A stretch of DNA of 64,000 nucleotides from Pseudomonas sp. HOU2 (GCF_040729435.1 NZ_CP160398.1:3224001-3288000), one strand, 5' to 3'. Positions 25,003 to 34,659 are shown, counted from the stretch's first letter. Notes: generated by a model not told the origin, from the letters alone. A program made the numbers and translations.

Positions 25003-27131
25003 GGTTTGCGGGCCTTGCGCCGACGACTGAACAACACCAGCACGCCAGCGCTGATCAACAGCAGGACACCGACCACCGGCCATTTGTACGGACGCAACGA
25101 ATTGCGCACCGCGTCGGTCACCTGGGTCACGTAACGCTTGTCGGCATTTTCGAAATCCGGGTACGGGCACTGATTGCCGAAGTCCACCGCCCACGGCACG
25201 TACGGGCCTTCATTGACGTAGCGTCGATACAGCGCGCTCTGCTCTTGCAGGCTGCTGTTGAAACCGGCGGCGTTACACAACACCGCAGCAAACGCCTGGC
25301 TGGTGTGCGGTAGATTATCAGCGGCCCGACTGGCCAGCGCGGTCGCGACAAAACGGTAGTGATAGCGCTCGTCCGGCTGCGCTTCACTGGCTTTCTGGCG
25401 CTTCACTTCGTCCTCGGCCACCAGCGGCCCGACTTTCAGCTCGGTGTTTTCCAGGCTGTAGTTGCCGCCAAACGTGGCGTAGTCCGGCGCCATCTCGTAG
25501 CCGAGAATATCCATGCCCCACTCGCGTGCGGTCCACGCCGCGTTGTACAAGGCACTGGCGCGTCTGGTCGGCCACCACGCAGCGTCGGCCTTCATGCGTT
25601 GCTCGCCATAGAGCCGGGCCTTGTGCTGCAGATCGGGATTGTCGAAATAGCCGACCGCTTCCTCGTAATGCCCCTCGCGCAGCAAGCGTCGTCCCAGCAG
25701 ATTGCGCAGGCTGGCAGCGACCGGTAGCGGCACGTAGTTGTCGCGTTGCTGCTGAGTCAGCGCCGGTGGCGCCGGCACGTTGTCATCGACATAGCGCTTG
25801 AGTTCATCGACCGTCAGCACGCGCTCGGCCACCGTCGCTGCGTCGAACCAATAGATGCTGTTGCTGCGATACAACTGGACGAACGCTTGCAGGTATTCAC
25901 CGCGTTGCAGCGCGAGAATCGCGCTCTCACCCTCGACCCGGCATTTCGGCTGAACGGTTTCAAAGTCCCAGTCCGGAGTACGCCGGTAGCCCCAATCTTC
26001 GCTCTGCGGGAAGGCCTGCGCGGCTTTGGCATAGGCGGCGGCCGCAGCATTTTTATCGCCGTCACGCACTGCCAGTTTCGCCCGCAGCCACCACGCCAGT
26101 CCGCCATCACCGGCGTTTTCAAGAAAGGCCTTGGCGCTGGCGTAATCACCCTGTTGATAGTTCATCGCCGCCAGTCGATCGGCGTTTTCCAGGCTGCCAC
26201 GGGTGCTGTTCTGCAGCAGCTTGATCAGTTTTTTCTCGTTCGGCGGTTGTTCGTCGAATGACCAGCCCATGCGGCTGATCAACGAAGCGGTAACCAGTTG
26301 CTGCACGGCTTTGCGCTCAAGCAGCTTGGCCAGTTGCGGCTCAGGCAGTTCGGCCAGCTCATTCATCAGTTGTTTCAGCGAGGTGTAACCCACGGCCGAG
26401 CCGTGCAGGTTCTGCGCTTCGTACAGTTCGATGGCGCCGTTCCAGTCACCGGCGGTACGCAGCACCCGTGCCTCTTCACCGAGGCTGGCCACCCCCAGCT
26501 CCAGCGGATCGCTCAAGCCATCGATGCTCATCTGTCGGGCCTGGCGGAAGGCTTCGCGCGCGTTCTCGAGCGTTTCGATGGCATCGCTTGCTTCGGCACT
26601 CATGGCAAACCAGGTGCGGCCCAGGGAATACGCCGCCCAGGTACTGCGCAGCGGACGCTGATCGGCCGGCAGCGCCAGCACTTTGTTGAAATATTCGATC
26701 GCCAGCGGATGATCGCCGGTGGCAAACGCCACCGCGCCGGCCACGTACAAGCGGATTTCCGCTGGCAGACTGGCGCCTTGCGCCTCGACCTGACGCGCAT
26801 CGGTCAGACCGCGCAATTGCTTGACCAACGCCTGTTGCTCGGCGCTCAGACCGACCTGTTCAGCTTTCTCGCGAACCGCCGCAGGTTCGTTCTCGTCGCC
26901 GTACATGTCGTCGGGATTGTGCGTCGCAGCGGTGACGTTCTTCAGCCCGGCGATGGTTTTGCCCAGGCGGCTGATCTCGAAGTTGAAGTTGCCCTCCGGC
27001 AGCTCGGCCAGGCTTTGCCCGCGATTGTCGAGCAGGCGCATCGGGAAGTCCGGGCCGCAGGCCAGCGCCGAACCCAGCGGCAGGCTGAGACTCAGGCAGA
27101 GCAGATGGCGGGGCCAGTTACGGGTCAACAT
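24999..27131 (-). CDS. Large envelope protein with helical repeats and C-terminal membrane anchor
   Basis: A 710-residue protein that I cannot assign to a characterised family. It has a signal sequence ending SALA, a long alpha-helical body with TPR-like pairs (AIEYFNKVLALPADQ, AYAKAAQAFP, GHYEEAVGYFDNP), and a single C-terminal membrane segment (WPVVGVLLLISAGVLVLFS) followed by RRRKARKP. The topology is therefore periplasmic body with a short cytoplasmic tail. AGGAGG five bases before ATG 27131 overrides a much longer frame. It overlaps the upstream lipoprotein gene by 14 bp, so the two are co-translated. Confidence 0.75.
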   Translation of the reverse strand: MLTRNWPRHLLCLSLSLPLGSALACGPDFPMRLLDNRGQSLAELPEGNFNFEISRLGKTIAGLKNVTAATHNPDDMYGDENEPAAVREKAEQVGLSAEQQALVKQLRGLTDARQVEAQGASLPAEIRLYVAGAVAFATGDHPLAIEYFNKVLALPADQRPLRSTWAAYSLGRTWFAMSAEASDAIETLENAREAFRQARQMSIDGLSDPLELGVASLGEEARVLRTAGDWNGAIELYEAQNLHGSAVGYTSLKQLMNELAELPEPQLAKLLERKAVQQLVTASLISRMGWSFDEQPPNEKKLIKLLQNSTRGSLENADRLAAMNYQQGDYASAKAFLENAGDGGLAWWLRAKLAVRDGDKNAAAAAYAKAAQAFPQSEDWGYRRTPDWDFETVQPKCRVEGESAILALQRGEYLQAFVQLYRSNSIYWFDAATVAERVLTVDELKRYVDDNVPAPPALTQQQRDNYVPLPVAASLRNLLGRRLLREGHYEEAVGYFDNPDLQHKARLYGEQRMKADAAWWPTRRASALYNAAWTAREWGMDILGYEMAPDYATFGGNYSLENTELKVGPLVAEDEVKRQKASEAQPDERYHYRFVATALASRAADNLPHTSQAFAAVLCNAAGFNSSLQEQSALYRRYVNEGPYVPWAVDFGNQCPYPDFENADKRYVTQVTDAVRNSLRPYKWPVVGVLLLISAGVLVLFSRRRKARKP

Positions 27132-28305
27132 GCGAACCTCCTTGATCAATAGATGCACAGCGCGCCCAACCGATGGCGCGCTGGCCACCCGCCGGCAGAC
27201 GACCGTCGCGCAGGCGGGTGAAGGTAAGCAGATCCGCGCTCTGTTGCAACGAGTAACCGGCGAGCGCATCGGCGCCTTCGCAAGCGCTGGCCTTGACGGT
27301 GATGCGCGTGGGCCAGGCACTGTCGAGGTTTCCGACATTGCGCAGGGCAATGTCTTGCAGGCCATCGTGGTCGCTGAACGTCAGGCCCAGCCGGCTGCTC
27401 AACGCATCGCCACGGGCCACGGCGCTCAACGTGGCCAGGCTCCAGGCCCGACGATCATTGGCCAGCGGCAGACGAAACCAGATCAACCCGGCCAGATGCG
27501 CCGGCGGGTCCTCGCGCAGCTCTTTTGCCAGTTGGCTCAGTTGCAACGGATCGGCGAGCAGTTCCCGGCGTTGCCCATCACGCTCGACCGGTACTTCGCT
27601 CTCCACTACCGGGGCACCGCCGGCATCTGGCAGCAACGCCACGCCATAGGCCGGCAGCGCCAGATAGAAGGGTTTGCTGCTGATTTTGCCCCAGGCGCTG
27701 GCCCAGCGCCGAGCCTGCTCGGGGTCGAACAAGCCGCGTCGCGGATCGCTGACGGCATGCACCTGCAGCACGCTGCTGTCGACTGTGGTCAACAATGCCG
27801 GCAGCTGTGAACTGCCGAGCCACGCCGGCAGCGCGGTGATGCTCAGCGGCAACGATGCGGGCAACGCGGAGCGCAGATGTGTCAGGAATTCGATGTATTC
27901 CGGCAGACGCGCATTACCCGCATCATGGTCGATCTCGACGCCACCCAGGGTCAGCCCCTGCGCCTGCCAGTCGGCGACAACCTGAAAAATCCGATCCGTG
28001 ACCTGTGCCTGATCCAGCCCCTTGAGCTGACCATCGAGGCGAATCACCGCAATCAGTGGCCGGCCATCGTGCTGGAGCAACGGCGCATCGATACGCGCAC
28101 GATGCCAGCCGTCATTGGGGAACGCCTGCAAGGCCAGCACACGCAAGGTCGAGAAGTCGTTACGGCTGTCTTTCAGCGCGAGTTCATGGGCGGACGTCCA
28201 CTGGCGTTGCCAGACGTAGAGTTGCTGATCGAGGGCGGGGGCGTCATGCCGCTCGCAAGCAGCGAGCAGCAGCGCCGCGATCAAAATCGAAAAGCCGAAC
28301 CGCAT
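27118..28305 (-). CDS. DUF3142 lipoprotein
   Basis: A 395-residue protein with a lipoprotein signal (MRFGFSILIAALLLAAC, lipobox LAAC). The body is of the DUF3142 type and resembles a TIM-barrel glycoside-hydrolase fold: GGVEIDHDAG in the position of a catalytic strand and PLSITALPAWLGS after it. Activity is unproven. ATG 28305 is chosen over an adjacent TTG. It is the upstream partner of the 710-residue envelope protein. Confidence 0.78.
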   Translation of the reverse strand: MRFGFSILIAALLLAACERHDAPALDQQLYVWQRQWTSAHELALKDSRNDFSTLRVLALQAFPNDGWHRARIDAPLLQHDGRPLIAVIRLDGQLKGLDQAQVTDRIFQVVADWQAQGLTLGGVEIDHDAGNARLPEYIEFLTHLRSALPASLPLSITALPAWLGSSQLPALLTTVDSSVLQVHAVSDPRRGLFDPEQARRWASAWGKISSKPFYLALPAYGVALLPDAGGAPVVESEVPVERDGQRRELLADPLQLSQLAKELREDPPAHLAGLIWFRLPLANDRRAWSLATLSAVARGDALSSRLGLTFSDHDGLQDIALRNVGNLDSAWPTRITVKASACEGADALAGYSLQQSADLLTFTRLRDGRLPAGGQRAIGWARCASIDQGGSHVDP

Positions 28306-28350
28306 CAAATGCCTATTCCCTGCCGGTACAAAAATGCAGGGTACACAAAT

Positions 28351-28446
28351 CCCTGTAGGAGTGAGCCTGCTCGCGATGACGGAGTGTCAGGCAACATCGA
28401 TATCGGATGTTACTGCGCCATCGCGAGCAGTCTCACTCCTACAGGG
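28351..28446. repeat. REP inverted pair (CCCTGTAGGAGTGAGCCTGCTCGCGATG family)
   Basis: Arms 28351-28378 and 28419-28446 are inverted with one or two differences and a 40-nt spacer that itself contains a short palindrome (ACATCGATATCGGATGT). It lies between two minus-strand genes, separating the DUF3142 unit from the end of the polysaccharide-modification unit. Confidence 0.9.
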
Positions 28447-28455
28447 GAAAGCGAC

Positions 28456-29283
28456 TCAAGGCTTGCGGGCAATGATCACCTGACTCTTCGCCACCACCGC
28501 ATCCAGCGCCTGCTTGATCTGCGCACCACGGGGCGAATCGAGCACCGCTTGCCAGGTGTTGGCCCAATGCTCGAGCAACGGGTGATCCGGGTTGCTGAAA
28601 TCGACCTTGGCTTCCCAGAACAGCAGCATCCACATCGACCAGTAAAAACCGTACTGACTGTGGCTGATGATCTCCAGCCCGGCGTCGCTGACCATCGCCT
28701 TGAACTGCTCTTCGCTGATGATGCGAATGTGGTTGGGCTTCCGGAAATACTCCGGCGCCGCAATGTCCTTCTGCAAATCTTCAGAGCTTGGGTGCGGCAC
28801 GCTCAACAGGTACAGCGCACCGGACTGGCCGACCCGCACCAGCTCGGCAAGAAACTGCGCCGGGTCGTCGACGTGTTCGATGACTTCGGTGGAGACCACC
28901 CGGGTGGCGGTGCCGTCGGCAATCGGCAACGGATTGCAGTCGGTGACGTGGCACTCGACGCTGCGCGCCGGGGTATCGCTCAGGCGCTGGCGAGTCGCCT
29001 CGACCTTGGCGCCATCGATGTCGGCAATGATGATCTTCGCCCCGCGCATGCCGCAGAAATGCACGTTGCCGCCGTCACCACAGCCGACATCGAGCAAGGT
29101 GTCATCGGCGGTCACCGGGAAGCCCTTGAACAGCTCGCCGGTCTCCTGATTGAACCAGCCGCTGAGCTTGGCATCGTAGAGGCCGAGCATGTACGGATCG
29201 ACCTTGTCCGCCGCCGGGGCGACGGGTTGCGCGGGGGCCGGTGCAGGCGTCGCCGCCGTGAGTTTTTTCAAGAGGCTCAGCAT
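28456..29283 (-). CDS. SAM-dependent methyltransferase (polysaccharide cluster, last gene)
   Basis: Class I methyltransferase of 275 residues. SAM motif LLDVGCGDGG follows an Ala/Pro-rich N-terminal segment (about 10-25); STEVIEHVDDP and LLSVPHPSSEDLQ are the later motifs. The C-terminus AKSQVIIARKP is almost the same as in the methyltransferase two genes upstream, so the two are paralogues. The counterpart arm in P. aeruginosa (PA5455-PA5459) has two methyltransferases with an acyltransferase and two glycosyltransferases, associated with A-band polysaccharide. A role in methylating a rhamnan sugar is inferred. Confidence 0.82.
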   Translation of the reverse strand: MLSLLKKLTAATPAPAPAQPVAPAADKVDPYMLGLYDAKLSGWFNQETGELFKGFPVTADDTLLDVGCGDGGNVHFCGMRGAKIIIADIDGAKVEATRQRLSDTPARSVECHVTDCNPLPIADGTATRVVSTEVIEHVDDPAQFLAELVRVGQSGALYLLSVPHPSSEDLQKDIAAPEYFRKPNHIRIISEEQFKAMVSDAGLEIISHSQYGFYWSMWMLLFWEAKVDFSNPDHPLLEHWANTWQAVLDSPRGAQIKQALDAVVAKSQVIIARKP

Positions 29284-30431
29284 GAGGTGGCTCCAGGGGT
29301 TGAAACGGCGGTTCGGGACGTATCGAGGCGCCGCACCAGAGCAGCACCGCGATTACGCATCGGCATTTCGATGACGCGGTAGTTCAGCTCGCTGAGCAGC
29401 ACGATCAGGCCGCAGGCGATCAGCAAGGTGAAAATCGGGTGCCCGGCCGGGCTCGGCAGACCGGCAGCCTGCAAGCGGAAGATCAGCTCCCGCACCAGCA
29501 GGTAGGCCGGGATATGAATCAGGTAAATGCCGTAGGAGCGACTGCCGATCCACGCCATCAGCCGTTGCAGGTGGCCTGCCGGCAGCAGGTAATCGCGGTT
29601 GTACGAGGCGATCCACACCAGCAGCGCGCCGAGCACGGCAATCGAGCCGATGCGATAAGGCGCGAAAGTGAAACGGTCGGTGGCCATGAAACTCATCAGC
29701 AGTGCCACGCCGATCAGCACTGAAACCCCGGCCCACGGTCGCCGCAGAAACGTCGGCTGCCAGCGCTGCCAAGAAGGTTGCGCACTCCACAGCGCCAGCA
29801 GCACGCCGAGCGCCAGCGCATCAGTGCGCACCACCATCAGCAACGGCGTGCGCAGGGTGAACAGTTGCACCGCGACCAGCGCCAGCAAGGCCCAGACCAG
29901 ATGCTTGCGGCACAGCACAATCAGCAGCGGAAACAGCAGGTAAAACTGCTCCTCCAGCGCCAGGCTCCAGTAGACGAAACTGCTGCCGTATTCGTAATGA
30001 AAGAAGCTGTCGGCAAAACGGAAGTTGGCGTACTGCAACACCCCCGCCAGGGTCGCCTGCAGGTTGGCATGCAAGCCGCCAAAGGCCCCGGAACGGTTGA
30101 GAAACACGCACGCGAGGAGAATCAGCGCCAGCCACAACCAGGCCGACGGCAACAGGCGAAACACCCGCCGCAGCCAGAAATTGCGCGTCTGCTGCCAGCA
30201 CTCCTGACGCGTCGTGCTGCCTTGCAGCGCAGGAATCAGGCTGCGCGCGATGACGAAGCCGGAGATCGCGAAAAACAGATCGACGCCCCACCACGGTTGC
30301 GCCCAGCCGTGGATGTTTTCCAGCAGCGGTACCGTGTCGGTGAACAGACTGCCCTGCAAGTGATGGAACAACACGCCGAGGACGGCGACCGCGCGCAACA
30401 CCTCGATGTCCATGATCCGCCTGGCACTCAT
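29277..30431 (-). CDS. Acyltransferase 3 family membrane protein
   Basis: A 384-residue integral membrane protein with about ten hydrophobic segments. The acyltransferase-3 signature is at the N-terminus (IEVLRAVAVLGVLFHHLQG, then GVDLFFAISGFVIARSL). Such enzymes O-acetylate sugars or lipopolysaccharide from the cytoplasmic side. The ATG overlaps the upstream methyltransferase gene by 4 bp, and its 3' end overlaps the next by 7 bp. The acceptor is presumably the glycan made by this locus. Confidence 0.85.
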   Translation of the reverse strand: MSARRIMDIEVLRAVAVLGVLFHHLQGSLFTDTVPLLENIHGWAQPWWGVDLFFAISGFVIARSLIPALQGSTTRQECWQQTRNFWLRRVFRLLPSAWLWLALILLACVFLNRSGAFGGLHANLQATLAGVLQYANFRFADSFFHYEYGSSFVYWSLALEEQFYLLFPLLIVLCRKHLVWALLALVAVQLFTLRTPLLMVVRTDALALGVLLALWSAQPSWQRWQPTFLRRPWAGVSVLIGVALLMSFMATDRFTFAPYRIGSIAVLGALLVWIASYNRDYLLPAGHLQRLMAWIGSRSYGIYLIHIPAYLLVRELIFRLQAAGLPSPAGHPIFTLLIACGLIVLLSELNYRVIEMPMRNRGAALVRRLDTSRTAVSTPGATSC

Positions 30432-31312
30432 GGCTGACTCCCGGCGCCGGTTTCGCCAGCCAGTGGTTTGCGGGCGATGATCACCTGACTTTTGGGCATG
30501 AAGCGGTCGAGCATCTGCTTGATTGCCAGGCCATCGGGCTGCGCCAGCAGGTCTTGCCAGGTACGCGCCCAGCTCTCCATCAGCGGCGGGTACGGCGCCT
30601 GAATCCGGTCGCGCACCGCGCCACCGAGGTCACGGCCGGCAGCGCGCTCGCTGGCCCAGAAGAAGATCATGCCCATCACCCAGAAGAACCCGCTGGCCTG
30701 TCGATGCTCGATCACCAGCCCGGCGTTCTCCACCAGTTCGGCAAAGCGCTGCTCGGTGAAAATCTGCACATGATTGGGCGTCTGGTAATAACTGGCCGGG
30801 GCGATGCCCTGTTGCAGGTGCTCACCCACCGGTGCCGGCACACTCAGCAGGTACTGCGCGCCCGGGCGGCCCATGCGCACCAGTTCGGCCATGAACGGTT
30901 CCGGCTGATCAATGTGTTCCAGCACTTCCATGCACACCACTTTGCTCGCGCAACCGGCGGCCAGCGGCAATGGCAGGCTGTTGCTGACCAGCCCCAGATT
31001 CGGCTTGGTGCTCTGCGCCTCAACCTGCCGCGCCAGATCGCGAACTTTGTCATGTTCGCTGTCGGTGAAGATTACCGAGGCGCCCTGTCGCACCGCGAAC
31101 AGCGTCGCCACGCCCTCGCCACAACCGACGTCGAGCAAGGTGTCGTCAGCGGTGATCGCGAAGCCCTTGAGCAATTCACCACTGTCGGGCAAAAACCAGC
31201 CGTCGAGGATCGCGTCATGCAACCCCACATCCCGTGGCGAAACCTGGCCGGGCGGCTCAGGTGCAACAGGCAAGGGCGCGGGACGCAGGCGTGCAAGCAG
31301 ACGCCGGATCAT
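30428..31312 (-). CDS. SAM-dependent methyltransferase (paralogue)
   Basis: A 294-residue class I methyltransferase, similar throughout to the 275-residue protein at 28456: shared DDTLLDVGCG, MEVLEHID, LLSVPAP, PNHVQIFTEQRF and the C-terminal KSQVIIARKPL. The duplication flanking an acyltransferase suggests two methylation steps on one glycan. The start overlaps the upstream glycosyltransferase gene by 4 bp. Confidence 0.82.
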   Translation of the reverse strand: MIRRLLARLRPAPLPVAPEPPGQVSPRDVGLHDAILDGWFLPDSGELLKGFAITADDTLLDVGCGEGVATLFAVRQGASVIFTDSEHDKVRDLARQVEAQSTKPNLGLVSNSLPLPLAAGCASKVVCMEVLEHIDQPEPFMAELVRMGRPGAQYLLSVPAPVGEHLQQGIAPASYYQTPNHVQIFTEQRFAELVENAGLVIEHRQASGFFWVMGMIFFWASERAAGRDLGGAVRDRIQAPYPPLMESWARTWQDLLAQPDGLAIKQMLDRFMPKSQVIIARKPLAGETGAGSQP

Positions 31313-32613
31313 GCGCTCGCGGCTTCCACGGACAACGCTTTGATGGCTTGCGCACGCTGGGCAAAAAACGTCCGCAGACGCTCCTCAGCGCTCGCCTGAC
31401 TGCAGAATTTCTGCAGGTTGTGCACGGCATGTTCGGACATCCGCGCGTAGCGCTCGACATCGTTTTTCGCCACCGCATAACTGTCGCGATACGCCGCGCA
31501 CAGTGAGTCCCAATCGGTCATGTAGCGCAAGGTGCGATAGGCCGCCCGTGGGTCATGGGGCCAAGCCGTCAGCTCCTCGGTGGAAGCGACGATGAACGCG
31601 TTGTCGCTGTCGACGTAATCGGCCATCGCCGTGTTCAGCGGCGCAATTGCCGGTTTGCCACAGGACATGAACTCCATCAGCGGCAGGCACTGGCCTTCGC
31701 CATAGGAGCTGTTGACCACATAGCTGGTGGCCTGCACCAGTGCCTCGTAATCGGCGTCCGCCAGATACCCGTGAATCAGCACGATCCGGCACTGGTAGGA
31801 CTGGTTCTTGTACAGGTGATGCAGCATGTCGCTCAGGGCATTGGCGATGTCATGGTGCGTGAGCTTGAGCACCAGGGTCGCATCGGCGACCTCACGGAAC
31901 GTGGTGCAGAAGGCACTAAGCATGTCCTGCCAGTTCTTGCGCCCGTCATACGGGTTGAACACCGAGGTGTAGACCACGCCGTCCAGTTGCAACTGGCAGT
32001 CCTGCGGCGGCCCGGCAAACGACAGCGGCGTGCCTTCGCACAACCCGGGCGGACCGTAGGGGCGCAGATCCACCGTGCGGCTGTCGAGCAGCAGACCGCG
32101 CAGCTTCAACTGCACCGCTTCGACCACTGGCTGCTTGCGTAACTGCGCACCGCGGGCGGCGAAGCGATCCCACACCGGCGCGGGAATCGCGCAGATCGGA
32201 TAGTCCGCGCCCATCACCTCACAGACCGCGTCCACCGTGAAACTCGAATGGGTAATCGCCATGCCGCAGGCGTTCAACACCACGCGCCAGTCGTGACGCG
32301 GTTCGCCGTGCCAGCTCTCGGTGGGGATGGTGCTGAACTCCCAGGCAAATACCGGGATGGTCGGGCAGGCGTAATGAATCGGCGTGCGATGCGGCGGCGA
32401 GAACGACAGAAACACGCATGCCTCGCCACGGCTCAGGCAATCGAAGTACAGGCGATCGACCAACTCGTCCGGGTTACTCACTTCAATCACTTGCCCGAGG
32501 CGCTCCAGCACCGGGCGGAATTCCTTGAGGACAAAGTAGTAGCTGTATTCGGGCCGGCCAAGGTTCTGCTGGATGTTGCTCTTGTTGGTTTCGGAATGAA
32601 TGATGATCAGCAT
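31309..32613 (-). CDS. Glycosyltransferase, GT-B fold (short paralogue)
   Basis: A 434-residue protein with a GT4-type C-terminal half: YTSVFNPYDGRKNW, then VLKLTH, VLIHGYLADADYEALVQATSYVVNSSYGEGQCLPLMEFMSCGKP, where the GEGxxLPxxE part is the nucleotide-sugar site. The N-terminus MLIIIHSETN...NLGRPEYSYYFVLKEFRPVLE is shared with the longer glycosyltransferase next to it. It is likely to add a sugar to the A-band or a related chain. 7-bp overlap with the upstream gene. Confidence 0.82.
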   Translation of the reverse strand: MLIIIHSETNKSNIQQNLGRPEYSYYFVLKEFRPVLERLGQVIEVSNPDELVDRLYFDCLSRGEACVFLSFSPPHRTPIHYACPTIPVFAWEFSTIPTESWHGEPRHDWRVVLNACGMAITHSSFTVDAVCEVMGADYPICAIPAPVWDRFAARGAQLRKQPVVEAVQLKLRGLLLDSRTVDLRPYGPPGLCEGTPLSFAGPPQDCQLQLDGVVYTSVFNPYDGRKNWQDMLSAFCTTFREVADATLVLKLTHHDIANALSDMLHHLYKNQSYQCRIVLIHGYLADADYEALVQATSYVVNSSYGEGQCLPLMEFMSCGKPAIAPLNTAMADYVDSDNAFIVASTEELTAWPHDPRAAYRTLRYMTDWDSLCAAYRDSYAVAKNDVERYARMSEHAVHNLQKFCSQASAEERLRTFFAQRAQAIKALSVEAASA

Positions 32614-34232
32614 GATGCAGCCCCCGCCTCGGCGATCAGCTCTGGGCTTGCACTCGGCGTCAGTTGAAAAAACTGCGCCAGACGCTGCTGCACTGGAGCA
32701 AAACTGCAGTACTCGCGCATGCGTTCATTGGCCGCCAAGGCCATGGCCTGATAGGCCTGTGGATCGTTCTTGGCCATGGCGTAACTGTTTTCATAGGCGG
32801 TTTTCAACGAGCCCCAGTCCGGGCGATGGCGCAGGGTGCGGTAGAGGATCCGCACATCGTCCGGCCAGATGGTCGGCTCACGGCTGGACTTGACGATGAA
32901 ACCGACACGCTCGTCGATGTAGTCATGCATCGCCGTATGGTCCGGCGCAATCACCGGACGCGCGCAGGACATGAACTCCATCAGCGGCAGGCACAGCCCT
33001 TCGCAGCGCGACGCGTTGACGTAGAAACTGGCCGCTCCGTAAAGCCTAGCGAACTCTTCGTCTTCCAGATAGCCGTGCATGACCACTACCCGGCATGAGA
33101 ACGGCGACAGCTGCGACAACAAGGTGATCAGGTGCACGTAATAGGTCGCCAGATCGTTCTGCGTCATCTTCAGCACCAGCGTGGCATCTTCGACGTCGCG
33201 CATGGCCCAGCAGAAAGCCGTGATCAGGTGATGCCAGTTCTTGCGTCCGTCTTCGGGATTGAACACGCTCACGTACACCACGCCGCTGACCTCGGCCTGC
33301 AGCGTGGCGCTGGTGTCCGGCAAGCAGGCCTGTGGGTGCTCGGCCACCGTCGGTGCTTCGACAGTGACCGCTGGCGGCAACGGTTCAGGGGCTGGCGTAC
33401 GCAACCGGAAGAGCTGGCGGCGCAGAGCGACCGGCAGCAAATCGCGAACGGCTTCGCGATACCACTGCAGCAGGTTGTGCTTGAGCAGAAACAGCGGTCG
33501 GTGTTCGTTGGAGGCCGCTGTCGCTCGCCAGCCTTCGCGCAAGTAATGCTTGGTGATGAATGCGCGCCGGCGCAGGGTCAGTTCCGGTGGTGGTGGGACA
33601 GGTTCGGACGGCGCAGCGACGTCGACCGGCTCGCTGGCCTCCACTGCCGGCTCGTTGGGCGTGGGTGCAATCAACCCATCGGCGGACAAGCCGAGGGCTC
33701 GGCTGTCGATGATGCAGCCCTTGATCTGCAAAACCGCCCCTGGGTTCACCGCAGCAGGCGGGAACCGCCGACGCACCCCGGCGAAGCCTTCCCACAAAGG
33801 CGTCGGCAACACCAGGACCGGGAAATCTTCGCCCATGGTCCGGCGAATGGCCTCTGCGGTGTGGCTGGACAAGGTGATCGCCCGACCGTGACGGGCCAGG
33901 ATCCGGCTCCAGTCATGACGGGCATCTTCTTGATGAGGGTCGACCGGGATCGAGTCGTACTCCCACGCAATCACGCAGACCACCGGACATTGCAGGTCGG
34001 TCGGGGTTTTATGCGGCGGAGCGAACGAAAGGAAGAGACAATCCTGACCGGCCAGTTGCAACTGGCGGTACAGCGGGTCGACTTCCGCCGCCGACGACAC
34101 CACGTGCACTTGCCCAAGGCTTTCCAGCACAGGACGGTAGGCCTTGAGCACGAAGTAATAGCTGTATTCCGGACGCCCCAGGCTCTGGCTGATGGAGCGG
34201 TCGTTGACGTCCGAGTAAAGAATGAAATTCAT
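32607..34232 (-). CDS. Glycosyltransferase, GT-B fold, with a central insertion
   Basis: A 541-residue paralogue of the 434-residue enzyme downstream. Both share SLGRPEYSYYFVLKAYRPVLE near the start and YVSVFNPEDGRKNW, VLKMTQ and RCEGLCLPLMEFMSC in the catalytic half. Between them this protein has about 110 extra residues, partly Pro/Glu-rich (VPPPPEL, PAPEPLPPAV) around a basic helical stretch (LRRRAFITKHYLREGW). ATG 34232 is preferred to an in-frame upstream start because it aligns with the paralogue. It is first in the minus-strand arm. Confidence 0.82.
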   Translation of the reverse strand: MNFILYSDVNDRSISQSLGRPEYSYYFVLKAYRPVLESLGQVHVVSSAAEVDPLYRQLQLAGQDCLFLSFAPPHKTPTDLQCPVVCVIAWEYDSIPVDPHQEDARHDWSRILARHGRAITLSSHTAEAIRRTMGEDFPVLVLPTPLWEGFAGVRRRFPPAAVNPGAVLQIKGCIIDSRALGLSADGLIAPTPNEPAVEASEPVDVAAPSEPVPPPPELTLRRRAFITKHYLREGWRATAASNEHRPLFLLKHNLLQWYREAVRDLLPVALRRQLFRLRTPAPEPLPPAVTVEAPTVAEHPQACLPDTSATLQAEVSGVVYVSVFNPEDGRKNWHHLITAFCWAMRDVEDATLVLKMTQNDLATYYVHLITLLSQLSPFSCRVVVMHGYLEDEEFARLYGAASFYVNASRCEGLCLPLMEFMSCARPVIAPDHTAMHDYIDERVGFIVKSSREPTIWPDDVRILYRTLRHRPDWGSLKTAYENSYAMAKNDPQAYQAMALAANERMREYCSFAPVQQRLAQFFQLTPSASPELIAEAGAASC

Positions 34233-34659
34233 GGCATCCCACGGTGCAACCACCATCCCGGCGGTTTCACGCTATGACGGCCAAGCGCTGGAGCGAGTCG
34301 GGATCACCGCTGCTCGTCCTTCGTCATGGAGCTCGTCTTCGTTCTTGTTTTAGTGGCTGGTTTCACCCTGTTGCGCAACAACCCCGGCGAACCTGGGGAG
34401 ATGGCGACGATGGCCATTCTAAACACATCCGTCGCGAATCCGGGAACCGCCCGACGAGAATAAATCAGGCTACGCTGACGAGAACTGACCGGTCACGGTT
34501 TGCGCTGTTGAAATTGCTGCGCATTTGGCACAGATTGGTAACAAACAACTACAACAACGACTTCGCCTGCCGTCATGTCGGTCTTTTCATCCGGCCTGAC
34601 AGACTTCTCCTCAAAGCCTGTGGGAAAGTGGCGAAAGTTAAAGACCAAGGGGTCGCTGT
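34233..34659. promoter_or_regulatory. Divergent promoter region of the A-band locus (no gene)
   Basis: A 427-bp intergenic space between the minus-strand modification arm and the plus-strand rmd operon. Its GC content falls near rmd (for example AACAAACAACTACAACAACG at 34540-34559). No convincing sigma-70 hexamer pair or operator palindrome was found, and no JUMPstart element. It must hold both promoters. Confidence 0.6.

Noticed and set aside
34529..34542. Sigma-54-like TGGCAC before rmd
   Set aside because: The -12 element should read TTGC at fixed spacing; here it reads GGTA, so the essential GC is missing.
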